Assembly (NCBI GenBank): GCA_951213105.1
Contig: OX578152.1
Coordinates: 98,244,568-98,308,567, forward strand
DNA from: Amaurobius ferox
Taxonomy: Eukaryota > Arthropoda > Arachnida > Araneae > Amaurobiidae
Direction of reading: 5' to 3'
Length of the DNA: 64,000 nt
Within the stretch, counting starts at the first letter, position 1. Each line of letters opens with the position of its first letter. Shown here piece by piece: positions 54,841-64,000 of this stretch. The notes beneath the pieces were generated by a model. The model was not told where the DNA came from. It saw only the letters and a list, made by a program, of their open reading frames with translations, and did not search any database. Position numbers and translations under genes: made by a program.

Positions 54841-55163
54841 AAGATGAATTGAATGGAACTCCTGCCGTGGAATTTGTAGGCCTAAGATCGAAAATGTACA
54901 GCCTAAGAACACCCTTCACAGATAAAAAGACTGCTAAAGGTGTTAATAAGAATGTTGTAAAAAAACACATCCATCATGAAGATTATTATAATTGCCTAAC
55001 AAGGCGAAGATATAATATAGTGGAGCAATTTAAAATTGCAAGTAAAGACCATCAGATGTATACTGTGAAGCAAATTAAAATGGGGTTATCCCCCTATGAT
55101 GATAAGCAACATATCTTAAAGGATGGTATCAAGAGCCTAGCATACGGTCATTATCAAATTTAA
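54837..55163 (+). pseudogene. DNA polymerase B, C-terminal thumb
   Basis: 108 residues starting MKDELNGTPAVEFVGLRSKM, the conserved block that follows the palm in this polymerase group (normally reading on without a new start). It ends naturally at a TAA. The lysine-rich middle and YDDKQHILKDG are typical of the family's tail. It overlaps the previous ORF by four bases in another frame. Confidence 0.8.
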
Positions 55164-55182
55164 ATGATCAGACCATGCTAGA

Positions 55183-55235
55183 TTGAATTGTGGCGGTGTA
55201 TCCCATACACCGGGTGGAGGTGGGACCACAATTTA
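55183..55235. repeat. Hairpin after the polymerase fossil
   Basis: Outer pair AATTGTGG / CCACAATT and inner pair CGGTGTAT-CCC-ATACACCG form a bipartite stem about 20 bp after the polymerase stop. It could be a relic of the element's 3' end or a transcription terminator; nothing proves either. Confidence 0.55.
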
Positions 55236-56380
55236 AAAATATATATATATATTTCTAACAACATCTAATGTATGAAAGAGACATTACCACATTCAGATAG
55301 TTGAAAACAGGTATCTATGATTATTGGGATACATACCCCTTAAATTCCTGAGATTCCCGAGATTCTGCTACTTTAAAACACTAATTCACGCGATTCTGCT
55401 GCTTTAAAAATATGTTTTTTTTAGTTTTTTACAAGTAAAACGTATGTTTTTGTGAAAAAACGTTAAAAAATAGCACAAGTGTGAAAACCTATGTTAATTT
55501 CCATAGAAAAAACAGCACAAGTGTGGTTTTTGAAAAGTAGAAAACTTACATTTACGAAAAAATATAAGAAAAAACTTGCATTTACGAAATTTTTAAAACA
55601 TTAACACTTAAAAAAAGATTAAAAAAAAAAAGAATAAAAGAAAAACCACCTGATCCATCATAACTTTTGACTGACATCCTCTCTTCATGTAAAGTCACGT
55701 GCTGGTGGAAGCTCCACCCCTCTTCATGGGGTGCGCCTATGCTTTAACATGGGAAAATTAGCACCAAATTGACCCCATGTTAAAGTATAGCACCGCGTGA
55801 GCCAGTACCCCCTACTACTCCCTACTCTCCGGCTTGTGAACCGGGAGTTTAGATGCTCCACCCTTAGTGAAGGCATCATAGGTAAGTCCTAGTGTAGTAA
55901 TTTTGATAAGGACAATTTTATCTTATTACATGATGCCGACACGTTCATTGGTGCCGTGACCAGGATTTTTGATAAGGACAATTTTACCTTATTCACTAAA
56001 TCTAGAACGAGATAGAATTTTTTTAAATTCGAGCGAAAACGCCGAAATTTTATATTTTCTTAACATGTTAGCATAGGACGAAATTTGACACAATTATGTA
56101 TAAGGGGTGTATTTAAGGGATTAGAGGGTTCACCCCACCCCCCACCCCCACCCCCACGAAATTTAAAAATTTCAAATGTTTCCTAAAAACACATATGGGT
56201 CATTTTCTGTAAAAGGGGGTTTTACATGTCCTAGGTGTTTTAGTTAAAGTTTGCATAATCAGTTGGACACTGTTGGACACTGATCAGTTTTACTATATTG
56301 TACTTCATATTTATCCCGCATTAACTAAAAAAACAATTTATATTTTTAATATTTAAAAATTTAGTTTTTTTTTATTACAT
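55236..56380. other. Non-coding with hairpin and LTR-like words
   Basis: No gene. Contains a 17 bp stem at 55737-55753/55774-55790 (CTATGCTTTAACATGGG with one G-T pair), extended outward by GGTG/CACC. Two 27-base direct repeats, 55901-55927 and 55967-55993, start TTTTGATAAGGACAATTTTA. TTGGTGCCGTGACCAGGAT-like text at 55949-55966 resembles the primer-binding region of some Pao/BEL or Gypsy retrotransposons. It could be an LTR relic. Confidence 0.35.
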
Positions 56381-56970
56381 GTCATTCCCCTGTGTGTCCC
56401 AATAGCCAAATAATGAAATCACAACTTCATTAACAAGCCTTTATTTTCTAGTTTTCTTTTAATTTGATGTTTTTAGTAAATTATATAATTTAAAATACAA
56501 ACAGTAATAAAAAAATCCACTATGCATTAGAGCAATATTTTAAATTAATTTTTTACAACTGCTCCCTAGCTTTTATGTCATTCACCTGTTGTTAAATTTT
56601 AACATCTCTTTCTGTACGTAGATGACAATAAAATACAATTAAAGTATTATTCTTATTTACTAAAATCCATATTCACCATTTCAAGAGTTTGACTATGTTC
56701 TAGCTATCTTTCTGTGCAGAGAAATATTATAAAACTGAGCAATTTTGGGTAAGTATTTTTATTCCTGTCATTCACCTGTCTTTAATTATTCTCAGAATAA
56801 AAAAGTAAACACTTTTTTTAACATATATGTGTGCCTAGTTAGTGTAGCAAACTGAGTACCAAGTTAGGCTTAAATGCAAATAAAACTCATATGCTTAGAA
56901 AGTAAAATCACATGATTTGTCATTCCCTTGTCGTCATTCACCTGTCTTCTTGGTAGACAAGGGAATGACA
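56381..56970. repeat. Recurring GTCATTCACCTGT motif
   Basis: GTCATTCCCCTGT (56381), GTCATTCACCTGT (56577, 56767), GTCATTCCCTTGT (56919) and GTCATTCACCTGT (56933) recur, the first three about 190-196 bases apart. The last pair belongs to a perfect 15-base inverted repeat (56918-56932 / 56956-56970). The DNA between motifs does not align clearly. Confidence 0.55.
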
Positions 56971-57096
56971 TTAGAATAGGTGAATTATATTTAAAAACTA
57001 GATTCTCTTTTTAGAAGATAAAACAAATAAGAAATAAGAAGTTATATCTAAATATAAGATTGCAATTAAAGCAAAACATTTTATTTATTTTTCTAA

Positions 57097-57167
<71 letters not shown>

Positions 57168-58449
57168 TAAATATATATATATACTAACAAAGCAGATTTT
57201 CTATTTAATTTCCCCAAAATGATCACTGCTACTGTGTTTTTATTTTAGTTTAAACCACCCGTGTTAAAATATAACGCAGAAAACAAGTTGAAAAATAGAA
57301 AAAAATATATTGTAACAAGAAAGATGAAAAAGCCCGTTTAGAGAAAATGACCCATATGATGAAAAAAACTTCTACTGGTTCCCCATTCAATTTGTCGTTC
57401 TGAAGTCTTTGAACTAAAAAAAAAAACCAACTCATTTTAACCTACAATAAATAAAAGACAAAAAATAATAATATTATTAAAAAGGAGTAAGTAAGCAGTA
57501 TTCAAAAAGTAACGATTAAAAAAAATGTTCCGGCTGCTGAGTCACTATAATAAGGGGGGAAATTGTTAGTGTTTTTAAAACATTTCAATGCAAAATTACA
57601 AAAGAATTGAAAATAAAATATCAGTGTTAAATTTTAAAGTAAACAGCACCTGTTGGATTTCATATTTTCATCATCAACCGTTCGATTAAACTTTTTTGGA
57701 ATAAATTTAAAAATATAACAAATTGAAACTAGCACTTAACTAATGATAATAACCGAATGATCATTTCCTCAAAAAATAAAAATAGGAATGCATTTCATCC
57801 CTATTAAATTTATAGATCATATTACGCTAGGAAATGTGTCCATCCGGTGCATAGGAGTCGTAGATTTATTTTGCTGCATCCAGACCAGAAGATATTTTCT
57901 GTTACTGTAGTTTCAAACAAGTTGAATGTTGCCAAGATCAATGTTTTATTTTGACTTCGGAATGACGTCGAATAAATAAGTTTTCAATTTTTTATCTGAA
58001 ATTATAATTTTTTTGTATCCGGTTCTAATTTACCCACGTGAATTCTCCGTACAGAGCAAACTGTTATTACTTAATACGGGATATAGGACTCTTATCCGCT
58101 AACTGAAAAATGTTAGTATCGTATGTAATTTTAAATTTTCCTGTTTCAATTTTGATTTATTTTTGGCTTTTCTACTTATTTTTACCCGGCCCAACCCAAC
58201 CCTAATTTAATAAAACGTGGCCCGAGCCCGGCCCGTGGTCCAGAACGGGCCAAAACCCACGGACCAAGTTCAATCCCGTGGGCCAAATTAGGCCCGAACC
58301 CGTGATGATTTCTAACCTAGACCCCTTGAGATTGATATTTTAAACTGAAATCCCCACCACCACCACCAAATTGAATTTCAAAATACACCACTGGGATTAT
58401 TTATGGCTCAGTGATCACAAAACTTAACAGTTTCAATCATTGCAGTGCA
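56971..58449. other. AT-rich non-coding, microsatellites
   Basis: A long (AT)n run at about 57098-57183 dominates. A CCA run lies at 58351-58367. 58185-58310 is unusually rich in GGCCC words (CCCGGCCCAACCCAACCC, GGCCCGAGCCCGGCCCG). The minus ORFs here are accidental. Confidence 0.5.
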
Positions 58450-58467
58450 AAAGAGCGGCAATACTAT

Positions 58468-58548
58468 TTTTGTGTTAATGATTCGTCATTAACACAAAAT
58501 CCCCTCGAGGGGGACACATAGATACACACATTAGATCCCCTCGAGGGG
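58468..58548. repeat. TTCG-loop hairpin and twin palindromes
   Basis: TTTTGTGTTAATGA (58468-58481) pairs perfectly with TCATTAACACAAAA (58486-58499) around TTCG. It is followed at once by CCCCTCGAGGGG (58501-58512), which is repeated at 58537-58548. Confidence 0.75.
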
Positions 58549-58654
58549 GAGGGAGCTATTGGGCTAAAGACGTCTGGAATTTACCTGTTTAAAAGTGCCA
58601 TTCTACTGGCAGTAAATCCCGTTTTATGTGTGTTTTAACCATATTTTTTAGTGT

Positions 58655-58946
58655 TGTTGTTGTTGAGACCCAGACCATCCGACCTACCAGAAAGGTGTAG
58701 GTAACTGTTTGGACTGTCGGGAAGAGCCACCCAATTTAGACCGGAACCCAGTGAGGAGGCATCTACAGGGACCGTACCCTCCTTCCCCTACCACCAACAT
58801 CTCGGAAAGACTTACGGGCCCACATGTTTAACGTGATCGTTCTCCGACCGAACAAGGCAAGAGTTTTGGCAGCGGAGGGAATCGAACCGACCTACCGAGT
58901 GTAATTCCCACGCGCTAACCACTGGGCTACTGCGCTCCCCCCCCCC
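58655..58946 (-). mobile_element. tRNA-derived SINE, array unit 1 (minus)
   Basis: Full-length SINE in reverse, from its CAA-type tail (GTTGTTGTTGAGACCCAG) to the tRNA-like head (CGCGCTAACCACTGGGCTAC). The B-box area is disturbed (GAATCGAACCGACC). More diverged than unit 2. A C run lies at the head end. Confidence 0.88.
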
Positions 58947-58961
58947 CCATATTTTTAGTGT

Positions 58962-59250
58962 TGTTGTTGTTGAAACCCAGACCGTCCGACCTACCAGAAA
59001 GGTGTAAGGTAACTGTTTGGACGGTCGGGAAGTGCCACCCAATTTAGACCGGAACCCAGTGGGGGAGGCATCCACAAGGACCGTACCCTCCTTCCCCTAC
59101 CACCAACCTCTCGGAAGGACTTACGGACCCACATGTTTAACGTGATCGTACTCCGCGTGAACACGGCGGCAGTTTTGGCAGTGGCTGGAATCGAACCCGG
59201 GCCTACCGAGTGCAACTCCAGCGCGCTAACCACAGGGCTACCGCGCCCAC
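58962..59250 (-). mobile_element. tRNA-derived SINE, array unit 2 (minus)
   Basis: Full-length and close to the copies at 17661 and 42234; B box complement GGAATCGAACC is intact, as is the A box. About 289 bp. It shares its flanking 15-base words with units 1 and 3. Confidence 0.92.
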
Positions 59251-59265
59251 CCATATTTTTAGTGT

Positions 59266-59323
59266 TGAAGACCCAGACCGTCCGGCTCGTCCTGAGGACA
59301 TGAGCAGCCATTTGGACGGCCGG
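59266..59323 (-). mobile_element. 58-base mini-SINE, array unit 3
   Basis: TGAAGACCCAGACCGTCCGG through TTGGACGGCCGG: the two ends pair as a hairpin (ACCGTCC ... GGACGGC). It resembles the 3' hairpin of the main SINE with a different centre (CGTCCTGAGGACATGAGCAG), and the element at 19951-20006. It is flanked by the array's target word on both sides. Confidence 0.7.
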
Positions 59324-59388
59324 CCATATTTTTAGTGTGTAATATGGCCGGCCGTCCAAATATGGCCGGCCGTCCATATTTTTAGTGT

Positions 59389-60349
59389 GTAATAATATGC
59401 ATTTGATTCACTGAATGGACACAAATAATTTCAATAAGGCAATCATTTAATATAAAATAATAAAATAAAACATTTAAATAGTAACAACCAAAAAAAATTT
59501 GAAAGCAGAATATTTATGTAATATGCACTGAACTGACTCAATAAGTGAGTGATGGCATGATGTATCAAAATTATTATTAAAATTATTTCACTACTTATTA
59601 TTTCACTACTTATTAATTATAATCTAATAATTTCACACATTTTTATAATATAATAATTTCACTACTTATATTTATAAAATTATTTCACTACTTATATCTA
59701 TCTTATACTTATATCTAGCACTTTCACTATATTTAAAATCTTGCTTTTGGTTTCGTTCGATTCGTCTCCGTTCCCAGATCAAAGGGAAAATCTAAATTTC
59801 GAATCATATGTGACGGAGCGAAAAGATCATTATTGAAACACTTAATACCACTTTCCATAATAATCGAGCACTTCAACTCGAGCCATCTCAGTTTGGATCT
59901 CCCTTGATAAGTCTCAGCTTCAAGATTAACGGAAAAATCTAATATTTTAAAAAATGGGAATTAGAAAGCGAAAATTCAAACGCAATCCAAAAATTCAAAA
60001 CACTTTTTTTAATTAACAAGCACTTTAGCCAGAATCTTGGTTTGGGTTTCCAGGTCAACAAAAATATCTAGTACTTCAAAAATTCGAAGTTGAGGTGACA
60101 ATACAAATAGAGGGGGAAATACTTACACCACTTTGCCTATCGCAAATAATAAAAACAAATTTTATATCCTTTCGCTAACAATCGGAAAAATTAAACAATT
60201 CAATTACAGTGCCATCCGTGGAAATAAGATTCAATATGTTTTCCCATTTAACATGTTAACAGAATTATAAAACGTGCACCATTTTTATGCTTAAATCTGA
60301 AAAGGTGTTTTTGATATTCAGAAAAGTTATCAACATTTATTAAAGGTGT
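59389..60349. other. AT-rich non-coding region
   Basis: Several TATTTCACTACTTAT words at 59580-59700 form a loose short repeat. No gene recognised. Confidence 0.4.
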
Positions 60350-60570
60350 TCAGTATTTCTTTCAGGACACTTTGCTCGGGGGGAGGGGGGCAAGTTTTGC
60401 CCTATATAAATATATCTAAGTGCTGTTACATAAATAGAAACTAGGTTGGCATAAGATGTCTCCGGGGGGGGGGGCTGCGCAACACCGGAGGTATATATGC
60501 CTGAAAGAAACACTGAGCCTTCGCCCCCCCCCCCCCCCCAGATATATGCCTAAAAGAAAAGCTAGGTGCA
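60350..60570 (-). repeat. G/C-tract repeat family D, copy 2 (minus)
   Basis: Reverse counterpart of 9875-10120, with GCCCTATATAAATATATC, CATAAATAGAAACTAGGTT and CATAAGATGTCTCC in the same order on the opposite strand. G runs at 60380-60390 and 60467-60475 and a C run at 60523-60539 are in corresponding places. Confidence 0.6.
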
Positions 60571-61541
60571 GGTGTCACATTTATAATGATCACTAACCAT
60601 TTAGAATGCGGGAGTGGAAAGGCTAGTTTGGCAATAATCTATCACAACTTTCTCTCTTTCCAAAAAAGTTCAAACTTATTATTCTCTTCGTTGCTTAATC
60701 ATCTCCTGTACTTTCCTTTGATGTTATAAAACATTCACTTCATCGAAAGCGAAAATTTAAATTTATTTTCGACTCCGTAAATTGGTATTCTCATACTTAA
60801 CAAAAAACATCTTTATAAATGCTAAATTTCGATTGAAAAGCAAATAGGGTAGAACAATACATAGGCAAATATTTAACAAACTTTCAAATTAAAACTCAGA
60901 ATTGCATGAATATATCATCTTTTAAAAATAAACATGTTTTTATCTGAAATTTTAATTAATTTTCAAGTATTTTGGGTATTGAACTTTTGTATAATCTCTA
61001 AAACAGTTTCAAAATAATGCGTAGAAACTATATTATGTGCAGCAATAAAATGTCTTATGATGATTTTTTTCAGTTTTTTCCCATAAATGCATATGACGTA
61101 AATTTCTATTTCACAAGTGCATTTTAGAGTACATTGTTTGCCTGTTATCTATTAAGCGATGAATCTGATTGGTTGTTGAGAGATTTCAGCTAAACGACTC
61201 GCAGACGATTTTTATTGCTTGATTTGGTAATATTTCTCCCGATAATTAACTTTCTTTTTCGTTTTTCTGTTTTTCAGAATATCTCTTTAGAACTGTTATA
61301 CTCTACCCATTTTTCACCCTTCAAGCAAACACTCCAAATTTGACGTGATTATGCCCAAGAGATTTTGAATTAAGCATTGTTTTATTAATAAACTTCTCGG
61401 TAGATTTTGTTTTCTCCCAGGAAGAAGGTGCGAGAACTCATTATGCCTACCACGCTGTGAAATAGGTGGAGAAGGAGTATTTCCTTTGGCTGAAGTGCTA
61501 GCTTGCCAGCTACGAGTGTATAGAACATATAAAATAGGGAC
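60571..61541. other. Unannotated region
   Basis: AT-rich, no ORF of interest, no recognised repeat. Confidence 0.4.
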
Positions 61542-62312
61542 TGTAAAGGATGGGGATAAAATTTTCCTGCATATTAAGGATCCTACATGTTAGGGACAGC
61601 GATTAAATTTTCCTGCATGTTAAGGATCCTACGTGTTAAGGATAGGAATGAAATGTTCCTGCATATTAAGAATCCTACATGTTAAAGATGGAATAACATT
61701 CTCCTGTATGTTAAGAATGTGGATAACATTTTCCTGCATGTTAAGGATCCTACATGTTAAGGATAGGAATAAAAATTTCCTGCATGTTAAGGATCCTACA
61801 TGTTAAGGACAGCAATAAAATTTTCCTGCATGTTAAGAATCCTACATGTTAAGAATGTGGATAACATTTTCCTGCATGTTAAGGATCCTACATGTTAAGG
61901 ATAGGGATAAAAATTTCCTGCATGTTAAGGATCCTACATGTTAGGGACAGCGATAAAATTTTCCTGCATGTTAAGTATCCTACGTGTTAAGGATAAGAAT
62001 AAAATGTCCCTGCATATTAAGAATCCTACTTGTTAAAGATGGAATAACATTCTCTTGCATGTTAAGAATGTGGATAACATTTTCCTGCATGTTAAGGATC
62101 CTACATGTTAAGGATAGGGATAAAAATTTTCTGCATGTTAAGGATCCTACATATTAACGATAGAGATAAAATGCTCCTGCATGTTAAGTGTCAGACATGT
62201 TAAGGATGGGAAAAACATTTTCTTACATGTTAAGGATCCTATATGTTAAGGATGGGAATAAAATTTTCTTGCATGTTACGGATCCTACATGTTAAGGATA
62301 GGGATAAAATTT
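61542..62312 (+). repeat. 46 bp satellite with 351 bp higher-order period
   Basis: About sixteen to seventeen units containing CCTGCATGTTAAGGATCCTA and CATGTTAAGGATAGGGATAA. Variants such as AAAGATGGAATAACATTCTC and AAGAATGTGGATAACATT recur together; the segment starting TTAGGGACAGCGAT at about 61590 repeats at 61941, 351 bases later. Non-coding. Confidence 0.9.
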
Positions 62313-62616
62313 TCGTTTATTGCAATATACGCATCTTACCGAAACCGCAGCAACAAACGACACAAATTATCTGCGGTTGCTTGTTTTTGGTCGCGGAAGT
62401 TTGTTCCGTTTTATTACTTTCGTTATTTTCGTCTTCAGATATTCCTCAAAAGAATGTGCAACAGCAACACATTTGCGCATTTATTAACTTTTTGCAAAAA
62501 AAAAAAAAAAAAAAAAAAAAACTTGAATGCCATAATTGATTGTATTTCAAATTTAGCTTTAATCAAAAACCGATCTTCAGTTAATTCACTACTTCTACTG
62601 CGACCCACCTATATAG
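62313..62616. other. Spacer with A24 run
   Basis: Contains a pure A run at about 62497-62520. The two overlapping ORFs across it (62243-62539, 62289-62621) start in the satellite and pass through the A run; they are not convincing genes. Confidence 0.4.
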
Positions 62617-62820
62617 GGTGATTCGAAACTATCTGTACGAACTTTAATGAGAGATAGAAAACTAAAATAAACCTTTTCCATTTATTAATGTATAGTCGCA
62701 GACGTCATCCTTTGGCGCTAGAGGGCGCCATTGGGCGGCGTGGCATTTGGCTATTTTATGCCAATTTTAATCGCAACGCGAACTTCATACGTGTAACATA
62801 AAGAGTTGTATGAAATCTAA
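62617..62820. other. Possible transposon end
   Basis: CTATATAGGGTGATTCGAAA at about 62610-62630 has the look of a DNA-transposon terminus adjoining TA, and GGCGCTAGAGGGCGCCA at 62715-62731 is a compact palindrome. No partner end was found within the window. Confidence 0.2.
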
Positions 62821-62823
62821 GGT

Positions 62824-62950
62824 GGCTGACATGTATATGGCGTACGTGGCTGCCAATGAATGAGGAAGAATTGCTATAAAATTATCGGTAAGTCTTACAG
62901 CAGCTCTTTCGTTTCGATTGGCAGCAGCATACGCTAGATGCATGTCAGCC
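62824..62950. repeat. 34 bp-arm inverted repeat
   Basis: GGCTGACATG...CTGCCAAT (62824-62857) is mirrored by ATTGGCAGCA...CATGTCAGCC (62917-62950) with a few mismatches around a 59-base loop. It directly abuts the diverged SINE. Confidence 0.6.
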
Positions 62951-63235
62951 GTACTACCCAAACCGCCCGACTTACCAGAAAGTGCAAAGTATCTGTTTGG
63001 ATGGCCTAAGGAGAACAAACAACCCAATCAAATCCGGAACCCAATAGGAGTGGTAACCACAGAAACCGCGCCATCCATTTCCTAACCCACAACATCTCGC
63101 ATGGACTTTAAGACATACATATTTATCGTATTCATAGTCTGTGTAGGCACGAGAATAATTTTTTGTGGATTTGAGGATCAAACATGGGACTACCGCGTGC
63201 GACCTTCCCGCTATAGTCATTGCGCTATTCTGGCA
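62951..63235 (-). mobile_element. Diverged SINE copy (minus)
   Basis: Follows the main SINE in reverse: CCGCCCGACTTACCAGAAAG, ACCCAATCAAATCCGGAACC, CACATTTCCTAACCC-like body, then a worn tRNA-like head (GATCAAACATGGGACTACCG). Heavily mutated compared with other copies, so old. ORFs here are accidental. Confidence 0.75.
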
Positions 63236-64000
63236 CCAGTGGTATGTCAGCTATCTCAGCATTTGTGAAATGCTCCATTTAACACGTACAAAATCCGCGT
63301 TAAGAATCCCGACGACGAAAAGAACCCTATTTCCGGGCAGCCAAAAATCGCCCTCTAACACCATATGTCTGCTGACATACATTCATAAACTAAAAATGTT
63401 TGTTTTAGTGTTTCCTATCTCTCATTACAGTTTGTACACAGAGTTTCGAAGCACACTGTATTGCTACGAAACCCACTAGAGGGTTTCAACCTATAAGTAC
63501 CTTCTTACTTGTAGAACCTACCTGTAAGGGGCACTCTCAGAGTGTGGAACCTATCCATATGTGTGTGTATGTACATAAGTGTGGTTTTGCAGCCTCGCTC
63601 ATCCTGTGCTCAACCTTTAAAAAATTTGAAGCCTGCTTCTGTTTAGCACTAAATTGACCGGTCTCCATAAATGTTCGCAAAATTGTGTCGCACAGAAAGT
63701 TTCATTGCTGCCATTGCTAGTATCGGCTATTTCATAAAGCCGAGCGCAAATTAAGCGTGAAACCGGTCATTTAGTATGTCATGTCGGTGTCTGCTGTGGC
63801 AGTGAGATCGTATATACTGTTCGAGGAGCACGAAAATCAGTTAAAAGGTTATTGGATAGAACACACTGCGTCAAACGCCTTATTAATTATAGACGAAGCA
63901 TTATGCATCAAAGTCTGTCAAGGGTTAAAAATACCCCCCTTCCCTCATGCTTCAACTACCTCCCGTTATAGAATTATTTTCATGGAGCAAAAGCTTAATG
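63236..64000. other. Unannotated right edge
   Basis: No gene recognised. The small ORF at 63165-63479 begins in the SINE and has no known domain. Confidence 0.35.

Larger units (their letters stand above)
52851..55163 (+). pseudogene. Fossil protein-primed family B DNA polymerase
   Basis: Composite of four collinear plus-strand segments with the DNA_pol_B_2 layout seen in Polinton/Maverick elements, adintovirus-like viruses and related plasmids. Order: zinc/HNH-like insertion, exonuclease motif II, polymerase motifs A, B and C, thumb. Lesions visible: 5' truncation near 52845, a frameshift near 53525-53535, an in-frame TAG at 54190-54192 and a frameshift in the A-rich run near 54825-54840. 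Such enzymes replicate linear DNA from a protein primer. No capsid, integrase, protease or ATPase gene and no long terminal repeats were found nearby. It is an inactive relic. Confidence 0.88.
58639..59388 (-). mobile_element. SINE array sharing one target sequence
   Basis: Five copies of CCATATTTTTAGTGT (58639-58654 with an extra T, 58947-58961, 59251-59265, 59324-59338, 59374-59388) separate four inserts: two full SINEs, a 58-base unit and a 35-base unit (59339-59373, made of TATGGCCGGCCGTCC words). Each insert therefore has the same direct repeat on both sides. Confidence 0.8.

Noticed and set aside
57011..57226. 71-codon ORF of Ile-Tyr repeats
   Set aside because: Translation of the AT microsatellite.
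61542..62312. CRISPR array or gene-internal repeat
   Set aside because: Units are contiguous and nearly identical without spacers, and no frame stays open; it is a satellite.

Overview
This window is intergenic, repeat-dominated DNA from an arthropod nuclear genome. I infer a spider or close relative from the repeat types (tRNA-derived SINE with a CAA-type tail, Jockey-like LINE, Tc1, piggyBac-like and P-type transposons, a fossil protein-primed DNA polymerase). This is recall of family style, not a database match. The DNA is AT-rich, full of microsatellites and homopolymers, and has long stretches without open reading frames. I see no convincing host protein gene, rRNA or functional tRNA. 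Almost every coding signal belongs to a transposable element or a fossil of one.

Layout: 1-9.2 kb holds three degraded copies of a dispersed repeat (called C here), a 16-17 bp minisatellite, a small TTAA-flanked MITE, a probable non-autonomous Helitron (4568-5585) with a palindrome-rich GC tail, two fused copies of a long-TIR foldback element (5840-7407), and a copy of a ~0.95 kb repeat called R. From 9.2 to 19 kb there is a segmental duplication (11.1-12.2 kb against 15.6-18.9 kb) into which R elements and a SINE were inserted, plus a tandem array of five foldback units (13208-13767). From 20042 to 25384 lies a full-length Jockey-like LINE on the minus strand with two intact overlapping ORFs and a 13 bp target-site duplication; it is the only apparently intact element. 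From 25.4 to 30.8 kb: repeats, another R copy and the 3' end of a Tc1 element.

From 32.6 to 36.1 kb (minus strand) lies a THAP/P-element transposase broken into five ORFs, followed by an older second copy. From 38.4 to 40.1 kb is a Tc1-like transposase pseudogene split by another copy of the TTAA foldback element. From 42 to 48 kb: a SINE, hAT scraps, a candidate LTR, and a nest in which an R repeat contains a CA-rich minisatellite, a complete but dead Tc1 element with 28 bp TIRs, and a SINE. From 48 to 52.5 kb: foldbacks and a solo-LTR candidate. From 52.85 to 55.16 kb (plus strand) lies a fossil protein-primed family B DNA polymerase of the Polinton/adintovirus type, with an early truncation, two frameshifts and one stop. 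From 55.2 to 64 kb: hairpins, an AT microsatellite, an array of SINE units sharing one target sequence (58639-59388), a 46 bp satellite with a 351 bp higher-order period (61542-62312) and a diverged SINE.

The LINE could supply reverse transcriptase in trans to SINEs, but a partnership here is unproven. The least ordinary structures are the five-unit hairpin array, the SINE array with five copies of the same 15 bp target, the ~55 bp and 27 bp micro-insertions flanked by target duplications, and the Helitron's duplicated palindromic tail. Similarity statements are by eye; no alignment was run.
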